Counted from the first letter of the stretch, positions 33,853-41,194 are shown. The stretch: 41,238 nt of DNA from Lachnospiraceae bacterium (GCA_004556565.1 SFGN01000023.1:1-41238); one strand, 5' to 3'. The notes: generated by a model from the letters alone, not told the origin. Made by a program: numbers and translations.

Positions 33853-34216
33853 AATCCCCCTCCTCATAAACTCCTGTCTGAATCTCTACCGCTCTGGTAA
33901 TCCTCCGCATTGCATCAGAGCTGACATGACCACATTTTTGGATGATACTCTGAATATCAATGCTTGTGATCTGTTCCGCCAGTACCAGCCCATGCCGTTT
34001 CAAGCCAACCATTTCATAACGGTTAATAAACACATGGGTCGGAAGATAACGTTTTTTGTACACCCTTGAAGTAAACGGCACTACCGTTACCACCGGACTG
34101 TATGTATTCGCTTTATTATTGCTGACAACCACTACCGGACGGATTCCACTCTGAAGGGAAGTACCCGGAACCTGTCCCAAATTAACCATAAGGATATCGC
34201 CTCTTTCAATTTTCAT
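33833..34216 (-). CDS. PemK/MazF-family toxin
   Basis: A 127-aa protein of the PemK/MazF endoribonuclease family: RGDILMVNLG near the start, then the GIRPVVVVSNN motif, VTVVPFTSR and the GLKRHGLVLAEQITSID strand. Members cut mRNA at specific short sites. No cognate MazE-type antitoxin is upstream; the gene-free structured region 34217-34764 lies there, and a DUF6870 gene overlaps downstream. It might be an orphan toxin, a DUF6870-controlled pair, or a non-toxic regulator. A GGGAGG lies eight bases before the ATG. Confidence 0.88.
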   Translation of the reverse strand: MKIERGDILMVNLGQVPGTSLQSGIRPVVVVSNNKANTYSPVVTVVPFTSRVYKKRYLPTHVFINRYEMVGLKRHGLVLAEQITSIDIQSIIQKCGHVSSDAMRRITRAVEIQTGVYEEGDYDSRRI

Positions 34217-34764
34217 TTATTCGTTCCTCCCATCCTGAAATTTAATCGTAAAGCATCCATTATTAGCTCCACAGGAATACGGCAGAGACATTCAAAATGA
34301 ATGCTCTGCCGCATAACCTCTATAGCCAATTTTCGATTATAAAACAGTGCTCGCTCGATTCTATTTATCCTCGATACCCCGAATCGTTTATCCTGCTGAC
34401 GCAGGCAGGGAATAATAACCTATCTGGCTGCATTCGCCAGATCACAACCCAAATGCTCCCGCACGCAGGCTCCGACAGTTCATAGGTTTGCCGGTTACAG
34501 ACTTTTCACAGTCCGCAAGTGTATCGCACCCTATACAGATCGTCGCATCATCAACCTGCCAGTTGATTTTCGGTCAGTGCTTATTCGCTCGTCCGATATT
34601 CATCAGAGTCGTGGCGGCAGTTTCCTTGTGCTCCCTGCATAAGATGTCACGTCAGTTACTACTGGATATTCAGCTGTCAATGTACTTTTGAGGAGTTCTT
34701 AAAACTCTCTCTAATTACTAAATTCAACTGACTTACCTGGATGCAAAAAAAATCTGCTGATTTT
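34217..34764. other. 548-bp gene-free region with several hairpins
   Basis: No credible ORF. Perfect or near-perfect stems: GGCAGAG-x-CATTC with GAATG-CTCTGCC (34281-34310), CGATTC/GAATCG (34356-34386), CCTGC-TGAC-GCAGG (34392-34405), ATCTGGC/GCCAGAT (34422-34442), ATCAAC/GTTGAT (34550-34567). Base composition is less AT-rich than nearby gaps. Candidates are a structured noncoding RNA, an origin of transfer, or a leader between the sigma-like and PemK genes. I cannot choose between them. Confidence 0.5.
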
Positions 34765-35238
34765 TCAAAAAATATTTTCCTGATACATTCTCCGCATCTT
34801 GTTTAAAATTGCATTCAGCTTGTACGCCAGAACCTGCCGGGACACTCCCATAATCCCTGCCAGCTGTACCTGCGTTTTATTCTCAAAATAAATGCTGTAA
34901 ATAATCATCCGTTCTTCTGTATCCAGCTGATTAATTACCTTATGGATATCTCGTCTCTCCACACTGCTGATCACGCTGTCTTCCACATCACAGCTATAGT
35001 CCGGAAAATCCTCGATAGAGAATTCATAATCCTGTCCATTTGTCTCGCTGTAAGGGATTTCCCGCAGTTTCCGTTCAACAACCTCACCTTTTTCATTCTT
35101 AATTTCGACCTTCCTTGGCTGGCTGCTACGGTAAAAATTATTCATGGCATAAGCCACTTCCTTTGTGATTTCAATCATCTTTCCATCTACATTTGCGTAG
35201 TATTTCCCGTCATATTTATATGGATGTTCAATATACAT
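34765..35238 (-). CDS. Sigma-70 region 4-like protein
   Basis: A 157-aa protein. The C-terminal half is a sigma-factor region 4 helix-turn-helix: VINQLDTEERMIIYSIYFENKTQVQLAGIMGVSRQVLAYKLNAILNKMRR. The N-terminal half (KYDGKYYANVDGKMIEITKEVAYAMNNFYRSSQPRKVEI) is shared with sigma-like ORFs on clostridial elements and has no region 2, so it is unlikely to open a promoter alone. It may be an activator or a partial sigma. Start AGGAGG six bases upstream. It is separated from neighbours by terminators or structured regions. Confidence 0.78.
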   Translation of the reverse strand: MYIEHPYKYDGKYYANVDGKMIEITKEVAYAMNNFYRSSQPRKVEIKNEKGEVVERKLREIPYSETNGQDYEFSIEDFPDYSCDVEDSVISSVERRDIHKVINQLDTEERMIIYSIYFENKTQVQLAGIMGVSRQVLAYKLNAILNKMRRMYQENIF

Positions 35239-35250
35239 ATCCGTCCTCCT

Positions 35251-35282
35251 GAATTTGAAATTTGTTTGCCAGTTTCAAATTC
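35251..35282 (-). promoter_or_regulatory. Leader inverted repeat abutting the sigma-like gene's RBS
   Basis: GAATTTGAAA and TTTCAAATTC pair perfectly (10 bp) around a 12-base loop; the AGGAGG of the sigma-like gene is the next six bases. The hairpin overlaps a 40-codon leader ORF (ATG at 35309 on the minus strand). It could gate translation or be an operator. Confidence 0.5.
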
Positions 35283-35370
35283 AGAAGGCGGTCCTCTGAT
35301 CTGGTTCATGCCTGCTCCACCAACTACTGCCAGGTAAAACCTGCAGGTATTGGCTGAAAAAAATCAGGCA

Positions 35371-35414
35371 CGAAAAAAAGCCCCAGTAGTCTTTTTTTAA
35401 CTACTGAGGCTTCC
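35371..35414 (-). terminator. Strong terminator upstream of the sigma-like gene
   Basis: AAGCC-T-CAGTAGT pairs with ACTACTG-G-GGCTT around an A-rich loop and is followed by a run of T on the minus strand. It lies about 190 bp after the lipoprotein gene and either ends that operon or acts as an attenuator of the sigma-like gene. The rest of the gap 35239-35603 shows nothing else I can name. Confidence 0.72.
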
Positions 35415-35603
35415 GTCTCTCAAATTTAATTCAGTTTTCTATGCCTTCTTTCATCAGCATAACCATTGTATCAGAGCAAAGTTCAGAAAGTGTCCGTTTA
35501 CGGGGCTTAAAAGTTCATTATTTTCATTGGATTGTACACATTTTCAAGGGAAATGTTCATTTACTCTTTTTCTCCAACAGCTCGTCTATTTTTATCTGAA
35601 AAT

Positions 35604-36023
35604 CTATGGATTTTCCATCAGCTCTCCATCCACATACATCTGGAACTTCTCCGGATCATGGACAATATCATAGTCCATTCCCCATTCAACAGGCTTATAC
35701 TCCACCACCATTACTGGCTCCTGTCCTTCTATCTCATCTTCCCAGAGATATACTCTAAGATTCAGGCTGGTGGCATACCCATAATCTGTAGAGAATCTAA
35801 CAGACTGAAAAGAATTATCCTTACATTTTTCGACAAGGAATTTTGCAAAATCCTCTTTATCTTCAATCTGGTTCCTGTTTGCAACAACAGTAAGTATTTC
35901 ATCCTGATTCATTTTCATACTGCTAATGACATCCGGCTCTCCCTCTTTATGTTTCTGCGCACAGCCCGAAACAAAGGCTGCTGCCAATAACAGACATAAT
36001 AACGTATGCTTTTTCCTCTTCAC
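35604..36023 (-). CDS. Small putative lipoprotein
   Basis: The N-terminus is a lipoprotein signal: MKRKKHTLLCLLLAAAFVSGCAQK, with the lipobox VSGC and mature Cys at about residue 21. The 119-residue mature part is an unrecognised beta-rich domain (ILTVVANRNQIEDKEDFAKFLVEKC...VYLWEDEIEGQEPVMVVEYKP). I prefer a GTG at 36023, nine bases after AGAGGTGA; the earlier GTG at 36035 overlaps that site. It is co-directional with the Spo0A_C-like gene (stop at 36032), so they probably form an operon. The function is unknown. Confidence 0.7.
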   Translation of the reverse strand: MKRKKHTLLCLLLAAAFVSGCAQKHKEGEPDVISSMKMNQDEILTVVANRNQIEDKEDFAKFLVEKCKDNSFQSVRFSTDYGYATSLNLRVYLWEDEIEGQEPVMVVEYKPVEWGMDYDIVHDPEKFQMYVDGELMENP

Positions 36024-36031
36024 TTCGATGA

Positions 36032-36250
36032 TCACCTCTGTTCTGCTGTTAAAGTACTTACTGCATAGTTAATTACTTCCTCCGGTGTTGGTCGGTTCCC
36101 TTTTATTTTAACCTTACGCCATTCTGCCCGTACCTCTGGATCCGGGTTATCATATCCTGCATCAATCGCTCTCTGGATTTCCGCATATACCTCTTCCGGA
36201 GTTGTATGGCATTTTTCAGCAACTTTCTCAAAAATAGTTTTTCTGTGCAT
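36032..36250 (-). CDS. Spo0A C-terminal-like small protein
   Basis: A 72-aa protein (FEKVAEKCHTTPEEVYAEIQRAIDAGYDNPDPEVRAEWRKVKIKGNRPTPEEVINY). Its helix pair and the AIDAGYDNPDP-W segment match small proteins annotated as Spo0A C-terminal domain in Lachnospiraceae. I choose the ATG at 36250, preceded by AGAGGAG; the longer frame to 36388 runs through the operator and promoter. A palindromic operator at 36283-36294 lies in front of it, shared with the nearby XRE gene. It may be a DNA-binding accessory. Confidence 0.75.
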   Translation of the reverse strand: MHRKTIFEKVAEKCHTTPEEVYAEIQRAIDAGYDNPDPEVRAEWRKVKIKGNRPTPEEVINYAVSTLTAEQR

Positions 36251-36282
36251 TTTATATCTCCTCTTTTTTTGAATTAGTAATA

Positions 36283-36294
36283 GTTCTTTAGAAC
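36283..36294. promoter_or_regulatory. Operator palindrome before the Spo0A_C-like operon
   Basis: GTTCT-TT-AGAAC, within TAGTTCTTTAGAACTA. The same motif recurs at 36798-36809, with a half-site at 36724-36728 beside the XRE ribosome binding site. It lies just downstream of a TATAGT -10-like box on the minus strand. Confidence 0.6.
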
Positions 36295-36393
36295 TACTAT
36301 AGCACAGATAAAAACAAAACAGAATCCCCATTCGTTTGACAAATTGTGACACAAACCGCAAAAAAAGAAGGGCTTCCGCCCTCCTCATAAAAA

Positions 36394-36708
36394 CTATTCT
36401 GTTAATGCCCTGACCGCTTTGATGATTTTCTTCTGCTCTTCTTTTGGAAGTTTCCCGATCATTTCTGATAATTCATTCGTCACACCAGTTACAGAATGTG
36501 CCACAACATCTATCAGAAGTGAATCTGCAGAAACTTCCAGAGCGTTGGCTATCGCAACAAACGTATCCAGTTTTGCGGCTTTCAATCCCCGCTCAATCAC
36601 ACTTACATGTGTCGGACTCAGTTCCACCATGGCAGCCAAATCTTCCTGTGTCAGACCTTTTGCTTCCCTTGCCATCTTAATTCTCTGTCCTACAGCTTTC
36701 AGATCCAT
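36394..36708 (-). CDS. XRE-family transcriptional repressor
   Basis: A 104-aa protein: VGQRIKMAREAKGLTQEDLAAMVELSPTHVSVIERGLKAAKLDTFVAIANALEVSADSLL is a clear Cro/cI helix-turn-helix (residues 6-65), and the C-terminal 35 residues (MIGKLPKEEQKKIIKAVRAL) form a dimerization helix pair. I choose the ATG at 36708, with AAAGGAGGTG upstream; the longer frame to 36786 runs through the promoter. Palindromes GTTCT-N2-AGAAC at 36798 and 36283, and a half-site by its RBS, suggest it represses itself and the divergent-spaced Spo0A_C-like/lipoprotein operon. Confidence 0.85.
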   Translation of the reverse strand: MDLKAVGQRIKMAREAKGLTQEDLAAMVELSPTHVSVIERGLKAAKLDTFVAIANALEVSADSLLIDVVAHSVTGVTNELSEMIGKLPKEEQKKIIKAVRALTE

Positions 36709-36797
36709 CGCAGCACCTCCTTTAGAACTATTTTTCGGTCTAAAGTTAGTATAACTACCGCCTGTTCCGATATACAGAAGCTGCAAAACAAGTTATC

Positions 36798-36809
36798 GTT
36801 CTATAGAAC
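36798..36809. promoter_or_regulatory. Operator palindrome upstream of the XRE gene
   Basis: GTTCTATAGAAC, a perfect 12-bp palindrome of the form GTTCT-N2-AGAAC, 90 bp upstream of the XRE start. Confidence 0.6.
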
Positions 36810-36869
36810 TAATACAGGATTTATTCCATAAAATAATTCATTGATAGATGCAAGAAGGTATCTTATTTC

Positions 36870-37235
36870 CTAACAATCTTCTGTACAGTATCGGCTGATC
36901 AGATGCATCCAGCTTGTATATTTATTTTTTTGACATACTTTCTGACAAACAGGATTCTGCGTCAATATAGAAAACATTTTCTCATAATCAAATTCCCACG
37001 CATAGCCTTTTAAATGTTTTTCGACTGCTTTCTTATCAGACTGTTTCAGTTTCCATACCAAACGCTGGATTTCTCCTTCCTGAAGGTTTCCAACATTTCT
37101 GCATATGTACCGAAAAAATTTCAAGGTAGCATACTCATCATGCCATTTCTGCTTTTTGTTCTGAACATTCCTGTCTGCTATCTGATCCCGGATAATATCA
37201 TCTGCAATCTTTACCATTGAATTTTCGTATTTCAT
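36870..37235 (-). CDS. Hypothetical protein (helical)
   Basis: A 121-aa helix-rich protein (MKYENSMVKIADDIIRDQIADRNVQNKKQKWHDEYATLKFFRYICRNVGNLQEGEIQRLVWKLKQSD...). I recognise no domain; it is basic overall with a Cys/Lys-rich end (CQKVCQKNKYTSWMHLISRYC). It follows the 37245 gene by less than 10 bp, so the two are one operon. The ATG at 37235 has AGGTGA upstream; a GTG three codons earlier would also be in frame. Confidence 0.55.
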   Translation of the reverse strand: MKYENSMVKIADDIIRDQIADRNVQNKKQKWHDEYATLKFFRYICRNVGNLQEGEIQRLVWKLKQSDKKAVEKHLKGYAWEFDYEKMFSILTQNPVCQKVCQKNKYTSWMHLISRYCTEDC

Positions 37236-37244
37236 CCCAATCAC

Positions 37245-37817
37245 CTACTCTTCCTCCACACCCAAGGATGGTTTGAATCTTTTGTTTTTTGCCTGCGGTA
37301 CCACGATCTCGTAAAAGTAGAACCCAAGATACCGCAATGCCTGTTTCTTCATTTTATAAAACGAAGTCCTTCCAATGCCAAGTTCCTGCTGGACTTCCAC
37401 ATCCGTTTTATTGTAATGGCTACAAAAACAAGAATGGATAATCTCACTGAGCATCACTCCATCCGGTGCATAATACTTTACCAGTGTAATCCCCCGGTAA
37501 ACCATATCCGACAATCCATATATGACCATCAGATTGTTCATTTCATGCCTCAGTTTCGTTACATTCAACTGTTTCCCGTAAACATCAAGATAGCTCAACG
37601 CATAGGCCATATCCTCATTGATCTTCTCCTGGCACTCCATTTCCAGTTCTTCCAGTACCATCTTATTCTCCAATATCAGTTTCTGGTAATTCACCATCAA
37701 TGCCTTTATGTCTTCATAATGCCTGTCCATAGTTACTTCCAGATAGTTCTGTGCATGGGTTGCCATCTGGAACGTAATCTCTTTCATTGATTTAATTGCA
37801 TAATCTCTGTCTGTCAT
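37245..37817 (-). CDS. Hypothetical protein with C-terminal helix-turn-helix
   Basis: About 190 residues from the ATG at 37817 (AAGGAG 12 bases upstream). The middle is a long charged coiled coil (NYLEVTMDRHYEDIKALMVNYQKLILENKMVLEELEMECQEKI), and the C-terminus contains VQQELGIGRTSFYKMKKQALRYLGF, which reads as a helix-turn-helix, so a DNA-binding regulator is likely. The frame stays open upstream to 37994 (TTG start, no ribosome site), encoding 59 more residues; a longer protein cannot be excluded. It overlaps no neighbour and precedes the 36870 gene. Confidence 0.6.
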   Translation of the reverse strand: MTDRDYAIKSMKEITFQMATHAQNYLEVTMDRHYEDIKALMVNYQKLILENKMVLEELEMECQEKINEDMAYALSYLDVYGKQLNVTKLRHEMNNLMVIYGLSDMVYRGITLVKYYAPDGVMLSEIIHSCFCSHYNKTDVEVQQELGIGRTSFYKMKKQALRYLGFYFYEIVVPQAKNKRFKPSLGVEEE

Positions 37818-38047
37818 AAATCTTTTATTCTCCTTATCAACAATCACACTAACTGGTAGGTCTTGCAGACCAGTTCGCCTTCCCCATGATTTTGATGGAA
37901 AGCAATCTAAATTACTCATTGCAGGATCCATATCCCAATTGATGTTTGTGGGGAACATCGGCTGATCAGAATGCAGATCCTTATGTAAAACCAACGGGAT
38001 ATAAAGGGAAAGTGACTATCTCCGCCGGTTAATATTCTTCTTTTTTA

Positions 38048-38287
38048 TTATGAAATCTTCCTTTCCATGAACCATTTATCTACTTCAAAAAACAAATGGC
38101 TTTCCTTACCCTGTACCATACAAGTGTACATCGTACCAACACCGCCTGCTTTCCTGCTGGCACATCGTTCAATCTTGAGTATCTTGTCAATCTTATACTT
38201 TCTGCCGTCCTCCCAAACAAATAAAATTGGAATCAGGCATCCTTCTTTACTGAATTCTGCTACCACATCAACATATACCTTATTCAT
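38048..38287 (-). CDS. DUF6504 family protein
   Basis: A 79-aa protein whose core (DGRKYKIDKILKIERCASRKAGGVGTMYTCMVQGKESHLFFEVDKWFME) fits DUF6504: the basic strand, ASxKAGGxGxxYTC and the final W-F. Relatives are usually encoded next to Y-family DNA polymerase genes, as here, and are thought to be accessory to translesion synthesis, but the molecular role is unknown. A GGAGGTG stands seven bases before the ATG. It is the last gene of the polymerase operon. Confidence 0.78.
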   Translation of the reverse strand: MNKVYVDVVAEFSKEGCLIPILFVWEDGRKYKIDKILKIERCASRKAGGVGTMYTCMVQGKESHLFFEVDKWFMERKIS

Positions 38288-38299
38288 ACCGCACCTCCG

Positions 38300-38512
38300 T
38301 CAAAGGATTTCGATTGCTCTTGGAGATGCCGGAAGTCTCCGGATATATCCGCTTTTCTCTAACTGTTTGATTCTGGAAAACACCGTTGATGTTGTGGCAA
38401 CTCCCAATAATTCTCCCAGTTCCCTGACCGTTGGCGGAAACCCATGCTCCTCGGTAAACCTTACAATGCACTGATAACTTTCTTCCTGCTTTCTGGTTAA
38501 TGTCTGTTTCAA
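38300..38512 (-). CDS. LexA-type DNA-binding domain protein (no protease domain)
   Basis: About 70 residues matching only the N-terminal winged helix of LexA: LTRKQEESYQCIVRFTEEHGFPPTVRELGELLGVATTSTVFSRIKQLEKSGYIRR. The S24 autoprotease half is absent, so it cannot self-cleave. I prefer the TTG at 38512, which follows GGGAGGG by six bases; an ATG at 38527 overlaps the polymerase stop by one base (TAATG) and is the alternative. Being in the operon of the polymerase suggests a local antagonist or co-regulator of SOS-like control. Confidence 0.78.
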   Translation of the reverse strand: MKQTLTRKQEESYQCIVRFTEEHGFPPTVRELGELLGVATTSTVFSRIKQLEKSGYIRRLPASPRAIEIL

Positions 38513-38526
38513 ATCTATCCCTCCCA

Positions 38527-39774
38527 TTATCCATGAAAATAACTGTGAGGATGGACCGTATGTGTACCGGCGTCCAAGTGGGATAAGACTTTATCCTGGT
38601 ACATTGCTGCCCGCTGTATGCTGAAATATCCAAACCGTCGTCTGATCTCATCCACAGCCCGGTCCAGCCTTTCTAATTTTTCCCGTTTCTCCTGATTATC
38701 AAATAGATCAAGCTGAACCGGAATATCTTCCATTACCAGATCAGACCCCCTCACGCCAAGGCTCCGTATCGGATGCTCCCATCTGTAATGTTTCTTAAAT
38801 AATTCAAATGCTGCTTTTACAATTTCATCCGTAATATTCGTCGGCTGGCTGATACGCTTCTGCCTTGTGATGCTGTTCAGCCCGTTATCCCGGATTGATA
38901 TTTCCACCACCTTACATTTAAAACCATGTTTCCGTAATCTGGCAGATACACTCTCAGATAATGCCATCAGAATAATCCAAACATCCAGATCTGTTTCCAG
39001 GTCTCTCGGTGTCGTTGTACTGTTTCCAATGGACTTGACCGGAGCCTCATATCCTTCCGTACAAACCGGATCCGAATCATATCCATTTGCAAATGCCCAT
39101 AACACCAGACCAATTTTTCCAAAATGGCTGTCCAGCAACTTTTCATCTGTCTGTGCCAGCTGGCCAATGGTATGGATCCCCAGTTTCTGCAGTTTCTTGT
39201 TTGTCTGCCTGCCAACATACAGTAAATCTGACACTGGAAGCCCCCAGACGATTTCTTTGTAATTGCCACGATGAAACTGTGTGATGGCATCCGGCTTTTT
39301 ATAATCAGAGCCAAGTTTTGCGAATATCTTGTTCCAGGAAATGCCAATACTCACGGTAATACCAAGTTCATACTTAATCCGGTCGCTGATTTCCTGTGCG
39401 ATCTTCATTCCATCGCCCTTGATACTACTGCTGTCTGTTACATCCAACCAAGCTTCATCAATCCCATAAGGCTCAATCTTATCGGTATATTCTGCATAGA
39501 TTTCTTTCGCCATTCCAGAGAATCTGATATAAAGATCCATCCTTGGAGGGACAAAAATGATTTCCGGACAAACCTGTTTTGCCTGCCAGAGCGCCATCCC
39601 GGTTTTTACACCACATTTCTTTGCAATATAATTTGCTGTCAAAACGATTCCATGCCTTGCTTCCGGATCTCCACCTACAGCAAGTGGCTTTCCCGCAAAT
39701 TCCGGATGATGCAGCATTTCTACGCTGGCATAAAAACAATTCATATCACTATGTAAAATTGTCCTGTCACCCAT
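38527..39774 (-). CDS. Y-family DNA polymerase (UmuC/DinB type)
   Basis: A 415-aa translesion polymerase. The catalytic Asp10 is in HSDMNCFYASVE and the Asp106-Glu107 pair in YGIDEAWLDV. GISWNKIFAKLGSDYKKPD, the helix-hairpin-helix region (VGRQTNKKLQKLGIHTIGQLAQ) and the little-finger domain follow, and a beta-clamp-binding QLDLF sits near residue 366. I use the ATG at 39774 with GGAGGTG eight bases upstream; the earlier frame start at 39816 lies in the promoter. First gene of a three-gene cassette with a LexA-type domain and DUF6504. Confidence 0.94.
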   Translation of the reverse strand: MGDRTILHSDMNCFYASVEMLHHPEFAGKPLAVGGDPEARHGIVLTANYIAKKCGVKTGMALWQAKQVCPEIIFVPPRMDLYIRFSGMAKEIYAEYTDKIEPYGIDEAWLDVTDSSSIKGDGMKIAQEISDRIKYELGITVSIGISWNKIFAKLGSDYKKPDAITQFHRGNYKEIVWGLPVSDLLYVGRQTNKKLQKLGIHTIGQLAQTDEKLLDSHFGKIGLVLWAFANGYDSDPVCTEGYEAPVKSIGNSTTTPRDLETDLDVWIILMALSESVSARLRKHGFKCKVVEISIRDNGLNSITRQKRISQPTNITDEIVKAAFELFKKHYRWEHPIRSLGVRGSDLVMEDIPVQLDLFDNQEKREKLERLDRAVDEIRRRFGYFSIQRAAMYQDKVLSHLDAGTHTVHPHSYFHG

Positions 39775-39820
39775 CCTGTTCTCACCTCCGTCCGGCTTTC
39801 TTATCATTCCTTGCATGGTT

Positions 39821-39850
39821 AGTATAAGCCGACATTATGGAGATAGTCAA
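39821..39850 (-). promoter_or_regulatory. Promoter of the translesion polymerase cassette
   Basis: On the minus strand TTGACT, 18-bp spacer, TATACT. The direct repeats starting at 39831 and 39853 overlap or flank it, so a bound repressor would block it. Confidence 0.7.
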
Positions 39851-39886
39851 CTGACATTTTGGTTGTATTATCTACATTTCGGAGAT
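39831..39886. promoter_or_regulatory. Three direct repeats in the divergent promoter region
   Basis: GACATTATGGAGATA (39831), GACATTTTGGTTGTA (39853) and TACATTTCGGAGATT (39873), spaced 22 and 20 bp (about two helical turns), between the two divergent promoters. They are the likely binding sites of the S24 repressor. No GAAC-N4-GTTC SOS box of the host LexA type is seen here. Confidence 0.55.
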
Positions 39887-39891
39887 TTCTC

Positions 39892-39920
39892 TTGATTTTG
39901 TTGTATTTGTGCTGTATAAT
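39892..39920 (+). promoter_or_regulatory. Promoter of the S24 repressor gene
   Basis: TTGATT, 17-bp spacer, TATAAT. It lies right after the third direct repeat and about 46 bp before the ATG. Confidence 0.78.
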
Positions 39921-39966
39921 GCATCTATAAGAATCTAACGGAATTTCATAGAAATGAGGCGAATAT

Positions 39967-40707
39967 ATGCGTTCTATTGGCAGGATTATTGCAGAAAACA
40001 GAAAAAAGAAAGGGCTTTCGCAGCCAGAACTTGCAGAATTACTTTCACAGCAGGGCATTGACGTTACAGCGAAGGCAATCTCCAAATGGGAGACAGATGC
40101 ACGAGAACCAGGACTGCATGTTTTTCTAACTCTCTGTAAATTGTTGGATATTGAAGATATTTATGATGCTTATTTCGGGAAAAATCCATACAGTGTAATG
40201 GACGGTCTGAATCAGGAAGGAAAAGATAAGATAAAAGACTACGCAAAAATACTAAAAGCCTCCGGCTTGTTTGAACCGGTAGTTGCAAACATTATTCCTT
40301 TCCGTAAAAAAGAAATTTTTATGGATATCTTCGGAGATGCAGTTTCTGCAGGTACCGGTAATTTCCTGACAGATGCGCCAAAAGAATCTTATGAAGTTGG
40401 CGATCTTGCCCCGGACAATGCAGACTTCGGAGTCCGGATATCTGGTGACAGTATGGAACCGGAATACCACAACGGGGAAATTGCATGGATTCAACAAAAA
40501 GACAGCATCTGCAATGGAGAGATTGGTATTTTCTATCTCAATGGAGACGCCTACATCAAAAAGCTCCATGATGAACCAGATGGATTATTCCTGATCTCCC
40601 TGAATAAAAAATACAAACCTATCGCAATTCAGGAATCGGACTCTTTTAAAATATTCGGCAGAGTTGTTGGCAAGTGTGATGCTTCCGACATCCCCGGTTT
40701 TCAATAA
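39967..40707 (+). CDS. LexA-like S24 self-cleaving repressor with XRE domain
   Basis: A 246-aa protein: an N-terminal Cro/cI helix-turn-helix (RSIGRIIAENRKKKGLSQPELAELLSQQGIDVTAKAISKWE), a linker, and a C-terminal S24 domain. The Ser nucleophile is Ser162 in SGDSMEPEY, the general base Lys is in GDAYIKKL near 198, and an Ala-Gly cleavage site lies in VSAGTG near 128-129. Like cI/LexA it should repress divergent genes and cleave itself upon RecA activation. It faces the translesion polymerase gene with three direct repeats in between. Likely the SOS-type switch of element C. Confidence 0.92.
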   Translation: MRSIGRIIAENRKKKGLSQPELAELLSQQGIDVTAKAISKWETDAREPGLHVFLTLCKLLDIEDIYDAYFGKNPYSVMDGLNQEGKDKIKDYAKILKASGLFEPVVANIIPFRKKEIFMDIFGDAVSAGTGNFLTDAPKESYEVGDLAPDNADFGVRISGDSMEPEYHNGEIAWIQQKDSICNGEIGIFYLNGDAYIKKLHDEPDGLFLISLNKKYKPIAIQESDSFKIFGRVVGKCDASDIPGFQ

Positions 40708-40774
40708 TCGTAATACAGTCCGTGCCATTCAAGCCGGCTGTTGAAACAATAATAAAGTTAAAGGAAGTGATTGG

Positions 40775-41005
40775 ATGGCAATCAGCAACATTCTGAAAGA
40801 CATTCGTGTGGAGCGAAATCTAATCCAAGGAGACCTTGCAGAAGCAACCGGCTCCTGCAGCCGTACCATCGGCAGAATTGAACGTGGGGAGCGAAACCCC
40901 TCTTTGGAGATGGCAATCCGACTTGCCCATTATCTGGATATGAGCGTGGAAGAGATTTTTAAACTGGACGAAGGAACTTCCAGCCAGCAAAAAACCGAGG
41001 AGTAA
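40775..41005 (+). CDS. Small XRE-family regulator
   Basis: A 76-aa protein: NILKDIRVERNLIQGDLAEATGSCSRTIGRIERGERNPSLEMAIRLAHYLDMSVEEIFKL, a typical Cro/cI helix-turn-helix nearly filling the protein. An AGGAAGTG precedes the ATG. It follows the S24 repressor by 67 bp on the same strand, so it may be co-transcribed with it. The stop codon is inside the terminator hairpin loop that follows. The target is unknown. Confidence 0.85.
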   Translation: MAISNILKDIRVERNLIQGDLAEATGSCSRTIGRIERGERNPSLEMAIRLAHYLDMSVEEIFKLDEGTSSQQKTEE

Positions 41006-41018
41006 TCCCCGGTTTTTT
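40991..41018 (+). terminator. Terminator after the XRE gene
   Basis: AAAACCGAGG pairs with CCCCGGTTTT (one A-C mismatch) around a six-base loop, ending in TTTTTT. It overlaps the last codons of the XRE gene. Confidence 0.82.
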
Positions 41019-41057
41019 ATATCTACGTTGAAAAATTCAAATCACCAAACCGGAGTT

Positions 41058-41194
41058 TCACAGTGCTTCTTTCAGTAAATCTTCCGGTGTCATATTAAAA
41101 AGTTTTGCCAATGCCATAAGGTTCGTCGTACTGGGATCAGACAGCCCCGTTTCCCTTAGTTAAAGATATTGTTGGGTATCTCAAGATGTGTCAT
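41058..41194 (-). pseudogene. XRE regulator relic with internal deletion and frameshift
   Basis: From the ATG at 41194 the reading is MTHLEIPNNIFN then stop; in another frame ETGLSDPSTTNLMALAKLFNMTPEDLLKEAL then stop. The second part is the end of a Cro/cI domain of the type that follows a SKWE motif. The helix-turn-helix core between them is missing, so this is a broken gene. Its ATG overlaps the stop of the upstream gene (ATGA). Confidence 0.65.

Noticed and set aside
34297..34691. Two short plus-strand ORFs in the structured region
   Set aside because: No ribosome sites, unusual composition, and they run across several hairpins.
39775..39966. Host LexA SOS box upstream of the polymerase
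   Set aside because: No GAAC-N4-GTTC palindrome; three direct repeats of another type are present instead.
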